64,000 nucleotides of DNA from Phycisphaerales bacterium Planc_01 (GCA_001603075.1 LVBB01000148.1:124001-188000), one strand, 5' to 3'; counted from the first letter of the stretch, positions 31,815 to 40,208 are shown. Numbers and translations: made by a program. The notes: generated by a model not told the origin, from the sequence alone.

Positions 31815-31844
31815 ATTATAGCATGGCGGCCGGCCCTCGGTCAA
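31815..31844 (-). promoter_or_regulatory. strong sigma-70-like promoter for the calcium-loop protein
   Basis: Minus strand TTGACC (31839-31844), 18-nt spacer, TATAAT (31815-31820), about 100 nt upstream of the ATG. The best -10 match in the window. Confidence 0.5.
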
Positions 31845-33400
31845 GATCGCCGGGCCCGACTGCCGGCCATCGACTCGGCGATGCGCATCGCGGCTTTGAT
31901 GCCGTCGGCGGCGCTGGAGATGATGCCGCCGGCGTAGCCGCTGCCTTCGCCGACGAGATAGAGGTTCTCGAAGCCGCTACAGAGGCCCGTCGCGTCGCGG
32001 ACCGCCTGGATGGGCGACGAGGTCTTGCTCTCCAGTCCGAGGATCGTGCCCGTCTCAAAGCCCTTGATCTTGCGGGCGAAACTCCCCAGTCCCTCCCGAA
32101 TCGCATCGCTGACCGGCGAAGGCAACATCTCCCACAGCGAGGCGGGTCTCAACCCGAGCGGATAGCTCGATTCAGGGACATCGGACGGCGCCTTTCGATT
32201 CATAAACTCGCTGATGCGACAGGCCGGGGCGGCATAGCCGTTGGCGTACTCGTAGAAGCTCGCCTCCAGCGACCCAAGCCAGTCGAGCGCCTCGGCCGGC
32301 GCGATGGGCCTGCCCAGCAGCGATTCGATATTCACGGCGGCGACGCATGCGGCGTTGGCGAACCGCCCGGCCCGCCGATAGCAGCTCATGCCGTTGACGA
32401 TGTTGGTGTTCGCATAGGCGGTCGCCGGGATCACCGCCCCGCCCGGACACATGCAGAACGTGTAGACGGGCAGATGCCCCTCGCTGTTGAAGGTCAGGCG
32501 GTATTCGGCGGCCTTGACGCCGGGCAGGCTCGTCCGGCCCCACTGGGCAAGGTTGATCCGCTCCTGCGGATGCTCGACCCGACAACCGATGGCAAAACTC
32601 TTCGTGCGAAACGGTACACCCCTACCGATCAACATGCGATAGGTCTCGTGAGCCGAGTGGCCCGGCGCGATGACGTAGAAATCAGCCTCGACATGACCCG
32701 ACGATGTCACTGCCTCGACGATGCGGCCCCGCTCGATCGTCAGGTCTTCGAGCATCGTATCGAACTGCATCCGTCCGCCGAGGGCGAGGAACTCTTCTCG
32801 CAGCCGCTTGACGATCCGCCGCAGGTTGTCGCTGCCGAGGTGCGGATGGGCCATGTAGGCGATCTCTTCGGGAGCGCCGGCGTCGATGTAGCTGGCCAGG
32901 ATGAACTGCCGCTGTCGCGTGATGTGCTTGCTGCGCGAGGTGAGCTTGCCGTCGGAGAAGGTCCCTGCCCCACCTTCGCCGAAGGCGTAGTTGCAGGAGG
33001 GATTGAAGAGGCCCGTCTTCTCGAACGTGCGAATGCCCTCGGCTCGCATGTCCACGTCCGAGCCGCGCTCGATGAGCGTCGTCTGGACGCCGGCTTTCTG
33101 AAGGACCAGCGCCGCGAAGAAGCCGGCCGGACCGCTGCCGACGACCAGGGCCTTCCGGCCCGGCGCAACATGCGGAATGCACAGCGGCGCAGGTGTCTCC
33201 GGGACGCCGCCGTCGATCTGCTCCGAAGCGACCCCGACGCGAACGAGCCAGTGGATGTCGCTCTTGCGGCAGGCGTCGAGGCTCTTGTGCTCAATCGTAA
33301 AGGAGAAGTCCGTCAGCTTCAGAGTCCGTTCGATTCGCTCGCGCAGCATCTCCTCGTCGTAGTCGGTGGGAAGCTTCAGTGAAATCGTTCGGTATCCCAT
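31841..33400 (-). CDS. FAD/NAD(P)-dependent oxidoreductase, COG2509-like
   Basis: 519 residues from ATG at 33400. It starts with a small ferredoxin-like alpha/beta domain (TISLKLPTDYDEEMLRERIE) followed by the FAD-binding GxGxxG motif in ALVVGSGPAGFFAALVLQKA near residue 85. Further on are CNYAFGEGGAGTFSDGKLTS and GHSAHETYRMLIGRGVPF, and the late FAD motif NLYLVGEGSGYAGGIISSAA. This domain order is that of uncharacterised FAD-dependent dehydrogenases of COG2509; the physiological substrate is unknown. It lies 32 nt downstream of the LOG-family gene and is probably co-transcribed with it. Confidence 0.85.
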   Translation of the reverse strand: MGYRTISLKLPTDYDEEMLRERIERTLKLTDFSFTIEHKSLDACRKSDIHWLVRVGVASEQIDGGVPETPAPLCIPHVAPGRKALVVGSGPAGFFAALVLQKAGVQTTLIERGSDVDMRAEGIRTFEKTGLFNPSCNYAFGEGGAGTFSDGKLTSRSKHITRQRQFILASYIDAGAPEEIAYMAHPHLGSDNLRRIVKRLREEFLALGGRMQFDTMLEDLTIERGRIVEAVTSSGHVEADFYVIAPGHSAHETYRMLIGRGVPFRTKSFAIGCRVEHPQERINLAQWGRTSLPGVKAAEYRLTFNSEGHLPVYTFCMCPGGAVIPATAYANTNIVNGMSCYRRAGRFANAACVAAVNIESLLGRPIAPAEALDWLGSLEASFYEYANGYAAPACRISEFMNRKAPSDVPESSYPLGLRPASLWEMLPSPVSDAIREGLGSFARKIKGFETGTILGLESKTSSPIQAVRDATGLCSGFENLYLVGEGSGYAGGIISSAADGIKAAMRIAESMAGSRARRS

Positions 33401-33432
33401 GAGAAGACCACCCTGCGGTCGAACGTGAGCAT

Positions 33433-34023
33433 TCACTCCAGGCCGCTGCGAAGGGCCCACTGCGCCTTGTCCACTCGCGGGGCCTTATAGTCTGTCAGCC
33501 GGGCCAGCAATTCATCCGGCGTCGGGGCCACGAGCAGCAGATCGTGATGGGCCGGGGCGATGAACCCCTGGACGGTGGCGTGATCGACGAACCGGATCAA
33601 ATCATCGAAATACCGCGCCACGTTCAACAGGCCGACCGGCTTGGCGTGAAACCCGAGTTGGGCCCATGTCAGGACCTCGAACAACTCCTCGATCGTGCCG
33701 AACCCGCCCGGCAGCGCGATGAACGCGTCGGCCAGCTCGGCCATCAGGGCCTTGCGCTCGTGCATGTCGGCGACGATCCGCATGTCCGTCACATCGTTCA
33801 GCGCCAGGTCCATCTCGTGCAGGGCTTTCGGAATCACGCCGGTGACGCGGCCGCCGTGCTCCAGCACGGTCCGTGCCAGAACACCCATCATGCCGATCCG
33901 CCCGCCGCCGAAGACCAGGTGCAACCTCCGATCGGCAAGGGCCTTGCCCATCATGCGTGCGGCGTCGGCGTACTCAGGCCGCCCCCCGACCCCACTGCCG
34001 CAATAGACACACACTCGTTTCAT
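33433..34023 (-). CDS. LOG family protein (TIGR00730, nucleotide 5'-monophosphate phosphoribohydrolase)
   Basis: 196 residues from ATG at 34023. The Rossmann-like fold begins RVCVYCGSGVGG and has the LOG signature ALPGGFGTIEELFEVLTWAQ, that is PGGxGTxxE, the active-site phosphate and ribose loop, together with VFGGGRIGMMGVLARTVLEH. Family members release the base from nucleoside 5'-monophosphates (cytokinin activation in plants; in bacteria often pyrimidine/purine nucleotide N-glycosidase). First gene of a two-gene unit with the FAD oxidoreductase. Its promoter at 34089-34117 carries a palindrome. Confidence 0.9.
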   Translation of the reverse strand: MKRVCVYCGSGVGGRPEYADAARMMGKALADRRLHLVFGGGRIGMMGVLARTVLEHGGRVTGVIPKALHEMDLALNDVTDMRIVADMHERKALMAELADAFIALPGGFGTIEELFEVLTWAQLGFHAKPVGLLNVARYFDDLIRFVDHATVQGFIAPAHHDLLLVAPTPDELLARLTDYKAPRVDKAQWALRSGLE

Positions 34024-34088
34024 TCCCACGGTTCCAAACACCAGGAAGACCACCACACAGAGACACCGCCGCCCAGGCAGCGGCACCG

Positions 34089-34117
34089 AGCGTAGTGGGG
34101 CAGCCCCACCGTGTCAA
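34089..34117 (-). promoter_or_regulatory. sigma-70-like promoter of the LOG gene with palindrome in the spacer
   Basis: Minus strand TTGACA (34112-34117), 17-nt spacer, TACGCT (34089-34094). The spacer contains the perfect 15-bp palindrome GTGGGGCAGCCCCAC (34095-34109), a good place for a repressor or MerR-like activator site. Confidence 0.45.
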
Positions 34118-34146
34118 ACGGAATCACACGACGGTCCGAAGTCCGA

Positions 34147-34175
34147 TTGACATGAAGATGGTCGAAAGCGACAAT
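34147..34175 (+). promoter_or_regulatory. sigma-70-like promoter for the DUF3795 gene
   Basis: TTGACA (34147-34152), 17-nt spacer, GACAAT (34170-34175), 73 nt upstream of the ATG at 34249. It is divergent from the LOG promoter with 29 nt between the two -35 boxes. Confidence 0.45.
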
Positions 34176-34248
34176 GGATGCGGCGGCGTCGTGGACGACA
34201 CGTGCGCGGTCGCGTCCGCCCCAATCCTGTGGATAAGGAGTGCGGCTT

Positions 34249-34653
34249 ATGGAACCGATTGTGGCCAAGTGCGGCTATCGTTGCGACCTGTGTCTGTTCT
34301 TCGAGGCCAACCTTGCCGGCGGGCCGGGCCCCGACAGGATCAGCGCGGCGTTCGCCAGGTACTACGACTGCCAGCTCGCACCCGAGGCGATCCGGCCGTG
34401 CAAGGGATGCCACGAAGGCGCCGAGGCGCCCGACAAGGACTGCCGGGTGTACCCGTGCGTTCGCGAGAAGGGCCTGCAAAACTGCGGGCAGTGCCCTGAG
34501 TTCGGCTGCGAGACGCTCAAGACGCGCATGGACGTGGTGGAGGAATGCCTCGCGAAGCATCCGGACGTCAGCGAGGAAGACTACCGGCTCTTCTTCGGCC
34601 CCTATCTGAGCCGGGCGGCCCTGACCGAGATCCACCGATCTGCACGCGACTGA
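34249..34653 (+). CDS. DUF3795 domain-containing cysteine-rich protein
   Basis: 134 residues from ATG at 34249, which has AAGGAG 8 nt upstream; the in-frame GTG at 34240 overlaps that site and is less likely. Cysteines occur in pairs: CGYRCDLCLFF, PCKGCHEGAEAPDKDCRVYPC and NCGQCPEFGCETL. This is the DUF3795 pattern, small cytoplasmic proteins common in anaerobes that probably bind zinc or an iron-sulfur cluster; no function is established. It stands alone with its own promoter. Confidence 0.8.
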   Translation: MEPIVAKCGYRCDLCLFFEANLAGGPGPDRISAAFARYYDCQLAPEAIRPCKGCHEGAEAPDKDCRVYPCVREKGLQNCGQCPEFGCETLKTRMDVVEECLAKHPDVSEEDYRLFFGPYLSRAALTEIHRSARD

Positions 34654-34677
34654 ACGCACGCCGCCGACCGTCCCGGC

Positions 34678-35160
34678 TCACTGCGCCAGGAACCGCGCGG
34701 CAAAATCGTCAAAGGGAACATCGGCGAAGTACCTGCCGTGAACCCCGCGCGCCAGCTCCATATCGTCCATGTCGTCGTATTGCGGATACCGCTCGCGGAC
34801 CTGGGCCACCGTCATCGCCTCCAGCATCCGGCGGATCGGGACATCTTGCGGCGCGACGGCCGGCGGATATACGCGCACTTTCATCCTCCGAAGCTCGGCG
34901 GCTTTGCGGTCCATCTGTCGGGCCGTCATCGTGTCCGGGTCGAACGTATACCGGCGCTGCCGCCAATAGGCGGCGTTGCGAATCGCCTGCGCCCGCGCGA
35001 ACATCTCATCACACGTCATCGTGTTGGCATCGAACGCAAACCCCTTGGCCTTCCAGCTCCTGGCGCAAATCGCCGCCCGCGCACGAGGATCGCGCATGCG
35101 GGCCGAACAGCCCGCGATCAGTCCCGACAAGGCCAACAGGATAACGATACGGTCTAACAT
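34678..35160 (-). CDS. Small lipoprotein with an internal duplicated motif, unknown function
   Basis: 160 residues from ATG at 35160 (GGAG 6 nt upstream). Lipoprotein signal with lipobox LSGLIAGCSA. The mature part contains two related segments of about 35 residues: GFAFDANTMTCDEMFARAQ and RYTFDPDTMTARQMDRKAAE. They share F-D-x-[ND]-T-M-T-x-x-x-M and are followed by a third, weaker element near MLEAMTVAQVRERYPQYD. I do not recognise the family. It is convergent with the DUF3795 gene (24 nt apart). Confidence 0.7.
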   Translation of the reverse strand: MLDRIVILLALSGLIAGCSARMRDPRARAAICARSWKAKGFAFDANTMTCDEMFARAQAIRNAAYWRQRRYTFDPDTMTARQMDRKAAELRRMKVRVYPPAVAPQDVPIRRMLEAMTVAQVRERYPQYDDMDDMELARGVHGRYFADVPFDDFAARFLAQ

Positions 35161-35199
35161 GGCAGACTCCATCGATTCAAGACCACAACCATTGACGCG

Positions 35200-35489
35200 G
35201 CCATGATATACCCATCATCAGCTTCTGTCCACCCCCCTTCCGGACACGATGTCACTCTGTTCTCCCTCTCGCCCACGAAGTCCCACCTGGCATCGGGAAA
35301 GGTCTGGATCGCTTGCCTCTCGGCCGTGGTTTTGCCGGTGCCTGACACTTCAAGTCCAGCCCGGGGTCTCGAGTCCCAGATGCTCGTGGTGGTGTTCCCT
35401 CCAACGTTCCAGCCGACGAGGCCGCCGAAGACAGGGTCTCCCCCCACCCGGCCGAAGACCAATCCGCTCGGCAACGACGGGCCGAACAC
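35200..35489 (-). pseudogene. Decayed C-terminal remnant of a GLUG-motif surface protein
   Basis: On the minus strand one frame reads FGGLVGWNVGGNTTTSIWDS, then SGTGKTTAERQAIQTF and PDARWDFVGERENR. This matches the planctomycete and archaeal GLUG-repeat pattern (GGLVGxN..G.V..SFWD, GGTGKTTAEM, TF.DAGWDFVGETENG) with damage: FWD became IWD, AEMQ became AERQ, and the expected ENGTEDIWW end is lost. There is no signal peptide or start region, and the rest of such a protein (usually over 500 residues) is missing. The flanks 35161-35199 and 35490-35567 show nothing else. Confidence 0.6.
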
Positions 35490-35567
35490 GCAACCTGCGA
35501 TTCGCAGCTACTGCGCATGACCTCGGACGGCTGCTTTGAGTGGCAAGCCCAAGAAAGCCGTTCGGGC

Positions 35568-35642
35568 TCAAGTCATCTGGTGCCAAAGGACCATATGCAC
35601 GATGAAGGCGCCGATCAGGAATATCCATCCGAGCAGCTTCAC
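35568..35642 (-). CDS. possible 24-residue hydrophobic mini-protein
   Basis: A GTG at 35642 opens VKLLGWIFLIGAFIVHMVLW and ends HQMT-stop, a single amphipathic-looking membrane helix. The same frame is open further upstream back to a stop overlapping the end of the Gfo/Idh gene (reading AWNPQPSSAGV before the GTG), so it could also be the end of a larger lost membrane protein. It lies 82 nt downstream of that gene on the same strand. Evidence is composition only, with a weak GGCGGGGG ribosome site. Confidence 0.25.
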   Translation of the reverse strand: MKLLGWIFLIGAFIVHMVLWHQMT

Positions 35643-35724
35643 AACCCCCGCCGAAGAGGGTTGCGGGTTCCATGCTCCATGGCCCAGTGCCTCGGCGACG
35701 AGAGACGGCGGTTGTCTCGGCGGC

Positions 35725-36846
35725 TCAGTCGGTCAGGGTGAAGGCCGGGAGGCGGACGATCTTGCCGCCCTTCTGGGCCGACTGGTGGGCGCAGAGACCG
35801 ACGCAGGTCCAGTTGGCGCTGGTGACGGCGTTGGGCCGCGGGTCGCGGTCTTCGAGCAGCGCCGAGACGAATTCGTTGACCAGGTGCGGGTGCGATCCGC
35901 CGTGGCCGCCGCCCTGGATAAACGAGAGGTGTCCGGCGTCCTGGATCGTGCGCGTGAACTTGCGGATCTCTTCCGGCAGCCGCTGGGCGTAGTCGGGAAC
36001 CCGCACGCGCGAGGGAATCTCCGGCTCGGGCTTCTTGGCGGTGTGAAGGACGTGCTCTTCGCCCTCGACGAGCGTCCACTCGAAGCTCTTCTTCGAGCCG
36101 TAGACGTCGAAGCTCTCGCGATACTGCCGGGCCGTGTCGAACAGGAACCGCCAGATGTGAGCGGCGACGTCCGAGTCCTTGACCTTGATATGACACGACT
36201 CGATGGCGAACCGGTTGCCGCTCTTGCGGGCCAGCCTCGCGTTGATGGCGCCGGAGCCGAAACAGGAGACGTACTCGGCCCGGCCGTCGACCAGGCCGAG
36301 CACGGGCGAGACCACGTGCGTGGCGTAGTGCATCGGGATCATCCGCTCCCAGTACTCGGGCCAGCCCTCCATGTCCTGCGGGTGCGACGCCTGCATGTAC
36401 TGGACCTTGCCCAGCTCGCCCTTCTCGTACATCTCCTTGAGGAACAGGAACTCCCGGCTGTAAACCACGGTCTCGGCCATCATGTACTTCAGCCCCGTCT
36501 TCTTGACGAGCGAGACGATCTGTTTGCACTCTTCGACGGTCGTCGCCATCGGCACGGTGCACATCACGTGCTTGCCCGCCTCCAGCGCCGCGATCGACAT
36601 CGGCGCGTGGTCCGGGATCGGCGAGTTGATGTGGACGAAGTCGATCGCCGGATCGGCCAGCAGCTTGGCGTAGCTCGTGTAGCGCTTCTCGATCCCGCAG
36701 GCGTCGCCGATCTCGTGGAGCTTCGCCTTGTTGCGCCGGCAGATCGCCTCCACATGAGCGTTCGGATGCCCCTGGTAGATGGGAATGAACTCCGCTCCGA
36801 ACCCGAGCCCCACGATCGCCACGTTGACCTGTCCGCTCTTCGCCAT
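35725..36846 (-). CDS. Gfo/Idh/MocA family oxidoreductase (cytoplasmic)
   Basis: 373 residues from ATG at 36846, with AAGGAG 8 nt upstream; longer readings are not supported. Rossmann domain NVAIVGLGFGAEFIPIYQGH, then HINSPIPDHAPMSIAALEAG and KHVMCTVPMATTVEE. The usual EKP motif is replaced by TVPMA here, so the lysine normally seen after Glu is missing. The C-terminal substrate domain includes GWPEYWERMIPMHYATHVVS and IQGGGHGGSHPHLVNEFVSA. NAD(P)-dependent sugar or inositol dehydrogenases are typical members; no export signal is present. Own promoter at 36914-36942. Confidence 0.85.
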   Translation of the reverse strand: MAKSGQVNVAIVGLGFGAEFIPIYQGHPNAHVEAICRRNKAKLHEIGDACGIEKRYTSYAKLLADPAIDFVHINSPIPDHAPMSIAALEAGKHVMCTVPMATTVEECKQIVSLVKKTGLKYMMAETVVYSREFLFLKEMYEKGELGKVQYMQASHPQDMEGWPEYWERMIPMHYATHVVSPVLGLVDGRAEYVSCFGSGAINARLARKSGNRFAIESCHIKVKDSDVAAHIWRFLFDTARQYRESFDVYGSKKSFEWTLVEGEEHVLHTAKKPEPEIPSRVRVPDYAQRLPEEIRKFTRTIQDAGHLSFIQGGGHGGSHPHLVNEFVSALLEDRDPRPNAVTSANWTCVGLCAHQSAQKGGKIVRLPAFTLTD

Positions 36847-36913
36847 GATCCGCTCTCCTTCGCTTGGGATGTCAAGAGGGCCGTTCGGCGCCGGCCGCAT
36901 CGGTACCCCCACC

Positions 36914-36942
36914 AGACTACCGGCCCCGGCGGCACGCGTCAA
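36914..36942 (-). promoter_or_regulatory. sigma-70-like promoter for the Gfo/Idh gene at 35725-36846
   Basis: Minus strand TTGACG (36937-36942), 17-nt spacer, TAGTCT (36914-36919), about 68 nt upstream of the ATG. Confidence 0.45.
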
Positions 36943-36982
36943 AGACAAAGCCTCGCCCCCCAGGGCGTCGGTAGGGATTCTC

Positions 36983-37011
36983 TTGCCGGCGTCCGCGAGA
37001 AATGGTATTAT
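36983..37011 (+). promoter_or_regulatory. sigma-70-like promoter for the LamG protein gene
   Basis: TTGCCG (36983-36988), 17-nt spacer, TATTAT (37006-37011). The predicted transcript would have a leader of about 250 nt. Confidence 0.45.
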
Positions 37012-37268
37012 AGTAAGGAAAGCCGCTGGTGGCCGACAGAGGGTTACTGCCACAGGTGGCCCAGATGGAGGATGTTTGGTGATTGCAGCATGAGGCTGCC
37101 AGTCGATTGTCGAGCGGAGTGACGAGCGATTCTGGCCTTGGGCAGTCTTCCATTCCACGTCTGCGCGACCGGGGGAGATGTTCCCTGTCCGGACAACGGC
37201 GGCAACGGTTCGCACGGTCCGAACCGGGCAGAAACACCACGGATCAAGCAAGTTGGAGGACAAGAAGA

Positions 37269-40208
37269 ATGGGTAACAGAGTCGTCTTTTCGCTACTGTG
37301 CCTGCTGGCCTTGAGTATCGCCGGCCAGGCGGCCACATTCACCCTCGTGGACCTGCCGGCCGGCGGCACCGACGCCGCCATCGGCATCGACAGCAGTAAG
37401 ATCTACACTCATGCGTTCGATTTCGGCACCAGCCCGGTCGCCACCATCAATGGGGTGACCTTCGAAGCGGGCCCGAGCGCCAACATCATAGCGGCATATG
37501 CGGGCACCAGCGCTCAAGGATACGGCTATACGGTAAGTGACACCCGAAGCTCTGTGGCGGTCAGCGTGCACGCCGGCAGCGACCCGAGCACGCAGGTGGA
37601 CGGCGCTTCGGTCGACCTGTTCTACGACATGATCTATCATTCCGCCTCGACGACGATCGGCGCGGGTCTTGTACTGGTCCTCTCCGATCTGACACCGGGC
37701 GTGACCTATTCGGCGCGCCTGTACTACCGTTCGTGGGGCACAGGGGAAACCGCCCGCACGATCACCTGCCAGGCCGACGGCGAGAGCAACGGCGTGTTCG
37801 CCGAGTCGATCGACATCGAACTCGACGGCGGCGGCGCCCACTATCTCGACTATACCTTCACCGCCGACGACACGGATGTGGAGTTCCGGTTCCTCACCAA
37901 CGACGACAACAACGGCATCCACGTCTACGGCTTCACGAATGAGGTGCTCGGTTCGGACCGCGCGACCGTTCCCAGTCCAGCGGACAAGGCCGTCGACGTA
38001 TTCCGGGAAGCGCGGCTGAGCTGGAAGCCGGGTGACTCGGCCGTTGCACACGACGTCTACCTCGGCGCCTCGTACGACGAGGTCGCCGCCGCCACCGTCG
38101 CAGACCCGCGCGGCGTACTGGTCAGCCAGGGGCAGACCGTCGTCGGTTACGATCCGGGCCGGCTGGAGTTCGGACGGACCTACTACTGGCGCGTGGACGA
38201 GGTCGGCGGAACACCCGCCGATGCGGTCTCTGCCGGAAACGTCTGGACCTTCACGGTCGAGCCGCTGGCCTACACCGTAGAGAGCATCGTTGCTACGAGC
38301 AACGGCCTCTTCGAGACCACCACTGGGCCGGAGAACACCATCAACGGATCGGGCCTCAACGCCCAGGATCAGCACTCGAACCTCGGCGACGACATGTGGC
38401 AGACCAGGCAGGACGGCGACACGCCGCTCTGGATTCAGTATGAGTTCGACCGCGTGCTCAAGCTCCACCAGATGCTGGTCTGGAACTACAACGTGCAATT
38501 TGAGTCGATCCTCGGCTTTGGGGTCAAGGACACGACGATCGAGTATTCGACCGACGGCGCCGACTGGACGATGCTGGGCGACGTGACGCTGGCCCAGGCG
38601 AGCGGCACCTCCACCTATACCGCCAATACGACAATCGATCTGGCCGGTGTGGCTGCGAAGTACGTCCGTCTGACCGTCAACAGCGGCTGGGGCACGATGA
38701 ACCAGTACGGCCTCAGCGAGGTCCGCTTCCTGCACATCCCCGCCTTCGCCCGCCAGCCACAGCCAGCCTCCGGCGCCGCGAACCTGGCACCGGAGATTGC
38801 GCTGACTTGGCGACCGGGCCGAGAGGCCGCACGGCACGATCTGTACATCGGCACCGACGAACAGGCCGTGGCCGACGGAACAGCGGACGTGACGACCGTG
38901 TCCGAGCCACGGTACGACGCCGCCCTCGAGCTGGCACAGACCTACTACTGGAGAGTCGACGAGGTCAACGAGGTCGAAGAGCCTGCTGTCTGGGCCAGCG
39001 AAGTATGGACCTTCTCCGTCGCTGACTCCATCGTCATCGAGGATTTCGAAACATACAACGACGACGACAACCGCATCTACGACACGTGGCTCGACGGTTG
39101 GGTCAACGACACCGGCTCCACCGTGGGCTACTTCAACTCGCCGTTTGCGGAGACAACGCTGGCCCACAGCGGCAAGCAGTCCATGCCGCTGCTCTACGAA
39201 AACACCAACGGCATCTCCGTGTCCGAGACACAGCGGACGTTCGAGGTCTCGCACGACTGGTCTGTCCACGGCATCCGGAGCCTGTCGCTGGTCTTCTTCG
39301 GCGATCGCGCCAACACCGCCGGACAACTCTACGCCAAGATCAACGGCACGAAGGTGCTCTACGGCGGTTCGGCCGAGGATCTGAAGATCGCCGCCTGGAT
39401 CCCGTGGACGATCGACCTGGCCGGACTGAACGTGCGTAACGTGACCACGCTGACGATCGGCATCGAAGGCGCCGGCGCCATGGGGACGCTGTTCATCGAC
39501 AACATCCGGGTCTATCCCTATGCGAGCGAACTGGTCGCACCGGTCCAGCCGGACGACGCGAGCCTGGTCGCGTACTACCCTCTCGACGGCAACGCCAACG
39601 ATGTTGCGGGCGGCCGCCACGGCACCATCTCCGGGACTCCGGACTTCATGCCCGGCTTCCAGGGCCAGGCCCTCGACCTCGCCAGCAACGCGACGGTGCC
39701 GCAATACGTTTCCGTGCCGTACTCCGACGCCTTCGCCCTGAACTCGTTCACCGTCGCCGCCTGGATCCATGTCAAAGATCTGGATGCGCTGCGGGCGATT
39801 CTCGGGACACGTTTCAACAGCGACAACACGTTCGACGTCAAGGTCGAGGCGACGCGCGTTCACGGCGACATCGGCGACGGCAGCGCCTGGCTCAATACAA
39901 GCGTCGACATCCCGGCGGCGCGCGGCGGAGTGGTTGGCACGAACGCCTGGCACCACATCGCCTATGCGATCGATGCGGCGGCCGGGACGGCCGATCTCTA
40001 TCTCGACGGCGTGTTGTCGACGACCGTGACTTTCACGGGGACGCCGCTTCTCATGAAGCCGGACCAGGAACTTCGCATTGGAAACTGCTCCGGAACCGAG
40101 TACATGAACGGCATGATTGACGAAGTCCGCATCTACAACCGCGCGCTGACCATGGCCGAGGTCGCCGCCCTCGTGGGCCGGCCCGGACCGATCTACACAG
40201 GATTCTGA
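37269..40208 (+). CDS. Large secreted multidomain protein (discoidin, FN3-like, LamG domains)
   Basis: 979 residues from ATG at 37269 (GGAGG upstream). A signal peptide ends near GQA (residue 20). In order: an N-terminal beta domain (20-225), an FN3-like module (AVAHDVYLGASYDEVAA, YYWRVDEVGG), and a discoidin/F5-8C domain at about 340-490 (DDMWQTRQDGDTPLWIQYEF, LAGVAAKYVRLTVNSGWGT). A second FN3-like module (RHDLYIGTDEQAVADG) and a carbohydrate-binding-like domain (IVIEDFETYNDDDNRIYDTW) follow. The last is a LamG jellyroll at about 760-970 (LVAYYPLDGNANDVAGGRHG). No enzyme domain is visible; it probably binds glycans at or outside the cell surface. No PEP-CTERM anchor at the end. A strong hairpin follows at 40265-40298. 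Confidence 0.85.
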   Translation: MGNRVVFSLLCLLALSIAGQAATFTLVDLPAGGTDAAIGIDSSKIYTHAFDFGTSPVATINGVTFEAGPSANIIAAYAGTSAQGYGYTVSDTRSSVAVSVHAGSDPSTQVDGASVDLFYDMIYHSASTTIGAGLVLVLSDLTPGVTYSARLYYRSWGTGETARTITCQADGESNGVFAESIDIELDGGGAHYLDYTFTADDTDVEFRFLTNDDNNGIHVYGFTNEVLGSDRATVPSPADKAVDVFREARLSWKPGDSAVAHDVYLGASYDEVAAATVADPRGVLVSQGQTVVGYDPGRLEFGRTYYWRVDEVGGTPADAVSAGNVWTFTVEPLAYTVESIVATSNGLFETTTGPENTINGSGLNAQDQHSNLGDDMWQTRQDGDTPLWIQYEFDRVLKLHQMLVWNYNVQFESILGFGVKDTTIEYSTDGADWTMLGDVTLAQASGTSTYTANTTIDLAGVAAKYVRLTVNSGWGTMNQYGLSEVRFLHIPAFARQPQPASGAANLAPEIALTWRPGREAARHDLYIGTDEQAVADGTADVTTVSEPRYDAALELAQTYYWRVDEVNEVEEPAVWASEVWTFSVADSIVIEDFETYNDDDNRIYDTWLDGWVNDTGSTVGYFNSPFAETTLAHSGKQSMPLLYENTNGISVSETQRTFEVSHDWSVHGIRSLSLVFFGDRANTAGQLYAKINGTKVLYGGSAEDLKIAAWIPWTIDLAGLNVRNVTTLTIGIEGAGAMGTLFIDNIRVYPYASELVAPVQPDDASLVAYYPLDGNANDVAGGRHGTISGTPDFMPGFQGQALDLASNATVPQYVSVPYSDAFALNSFTVAAWIHVKDLDALRAILGTRFNSDNTFDVKVEATRVHGDIGDGSAWLNTSVDIPAARGGVVGTNAWHHIAYAIDAAAGTADLYLDGVLSTTVTFTGTPLLMKPDQELRIGNCSGTEYMNGMIDEVRIYNRALTMAEVAALVGRPGPIYTGF

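Larger units (their letters stand above)
36847..37268. other. 422-nt divergent intergenic region with two promoters and a long leader
   Basis: Contains the minus-strand promoter of the Gfo/Idh gene (36914-36942) and the plus-strand promoter of the LamG gene (36983-37011). From about 37018 to the LamG start at 37269 there is a transcribed leader of roughly 250 nt without a convincing ORF. It is GC-rich with several inverted segments (for example around 37110-37136 and 37206-37228). A structured regulatory leader is possible, but I cannot match it to a known riboswitch. Confidence 0.5.

Noticed and set aside
35203-35520. Plus-strand 105-residue ORF opposite the GLUG remnant
   Set aside because: Pro/Ser-rich reverse translation of the remnant; the minus strand gives the recognisable GLUG pattern.
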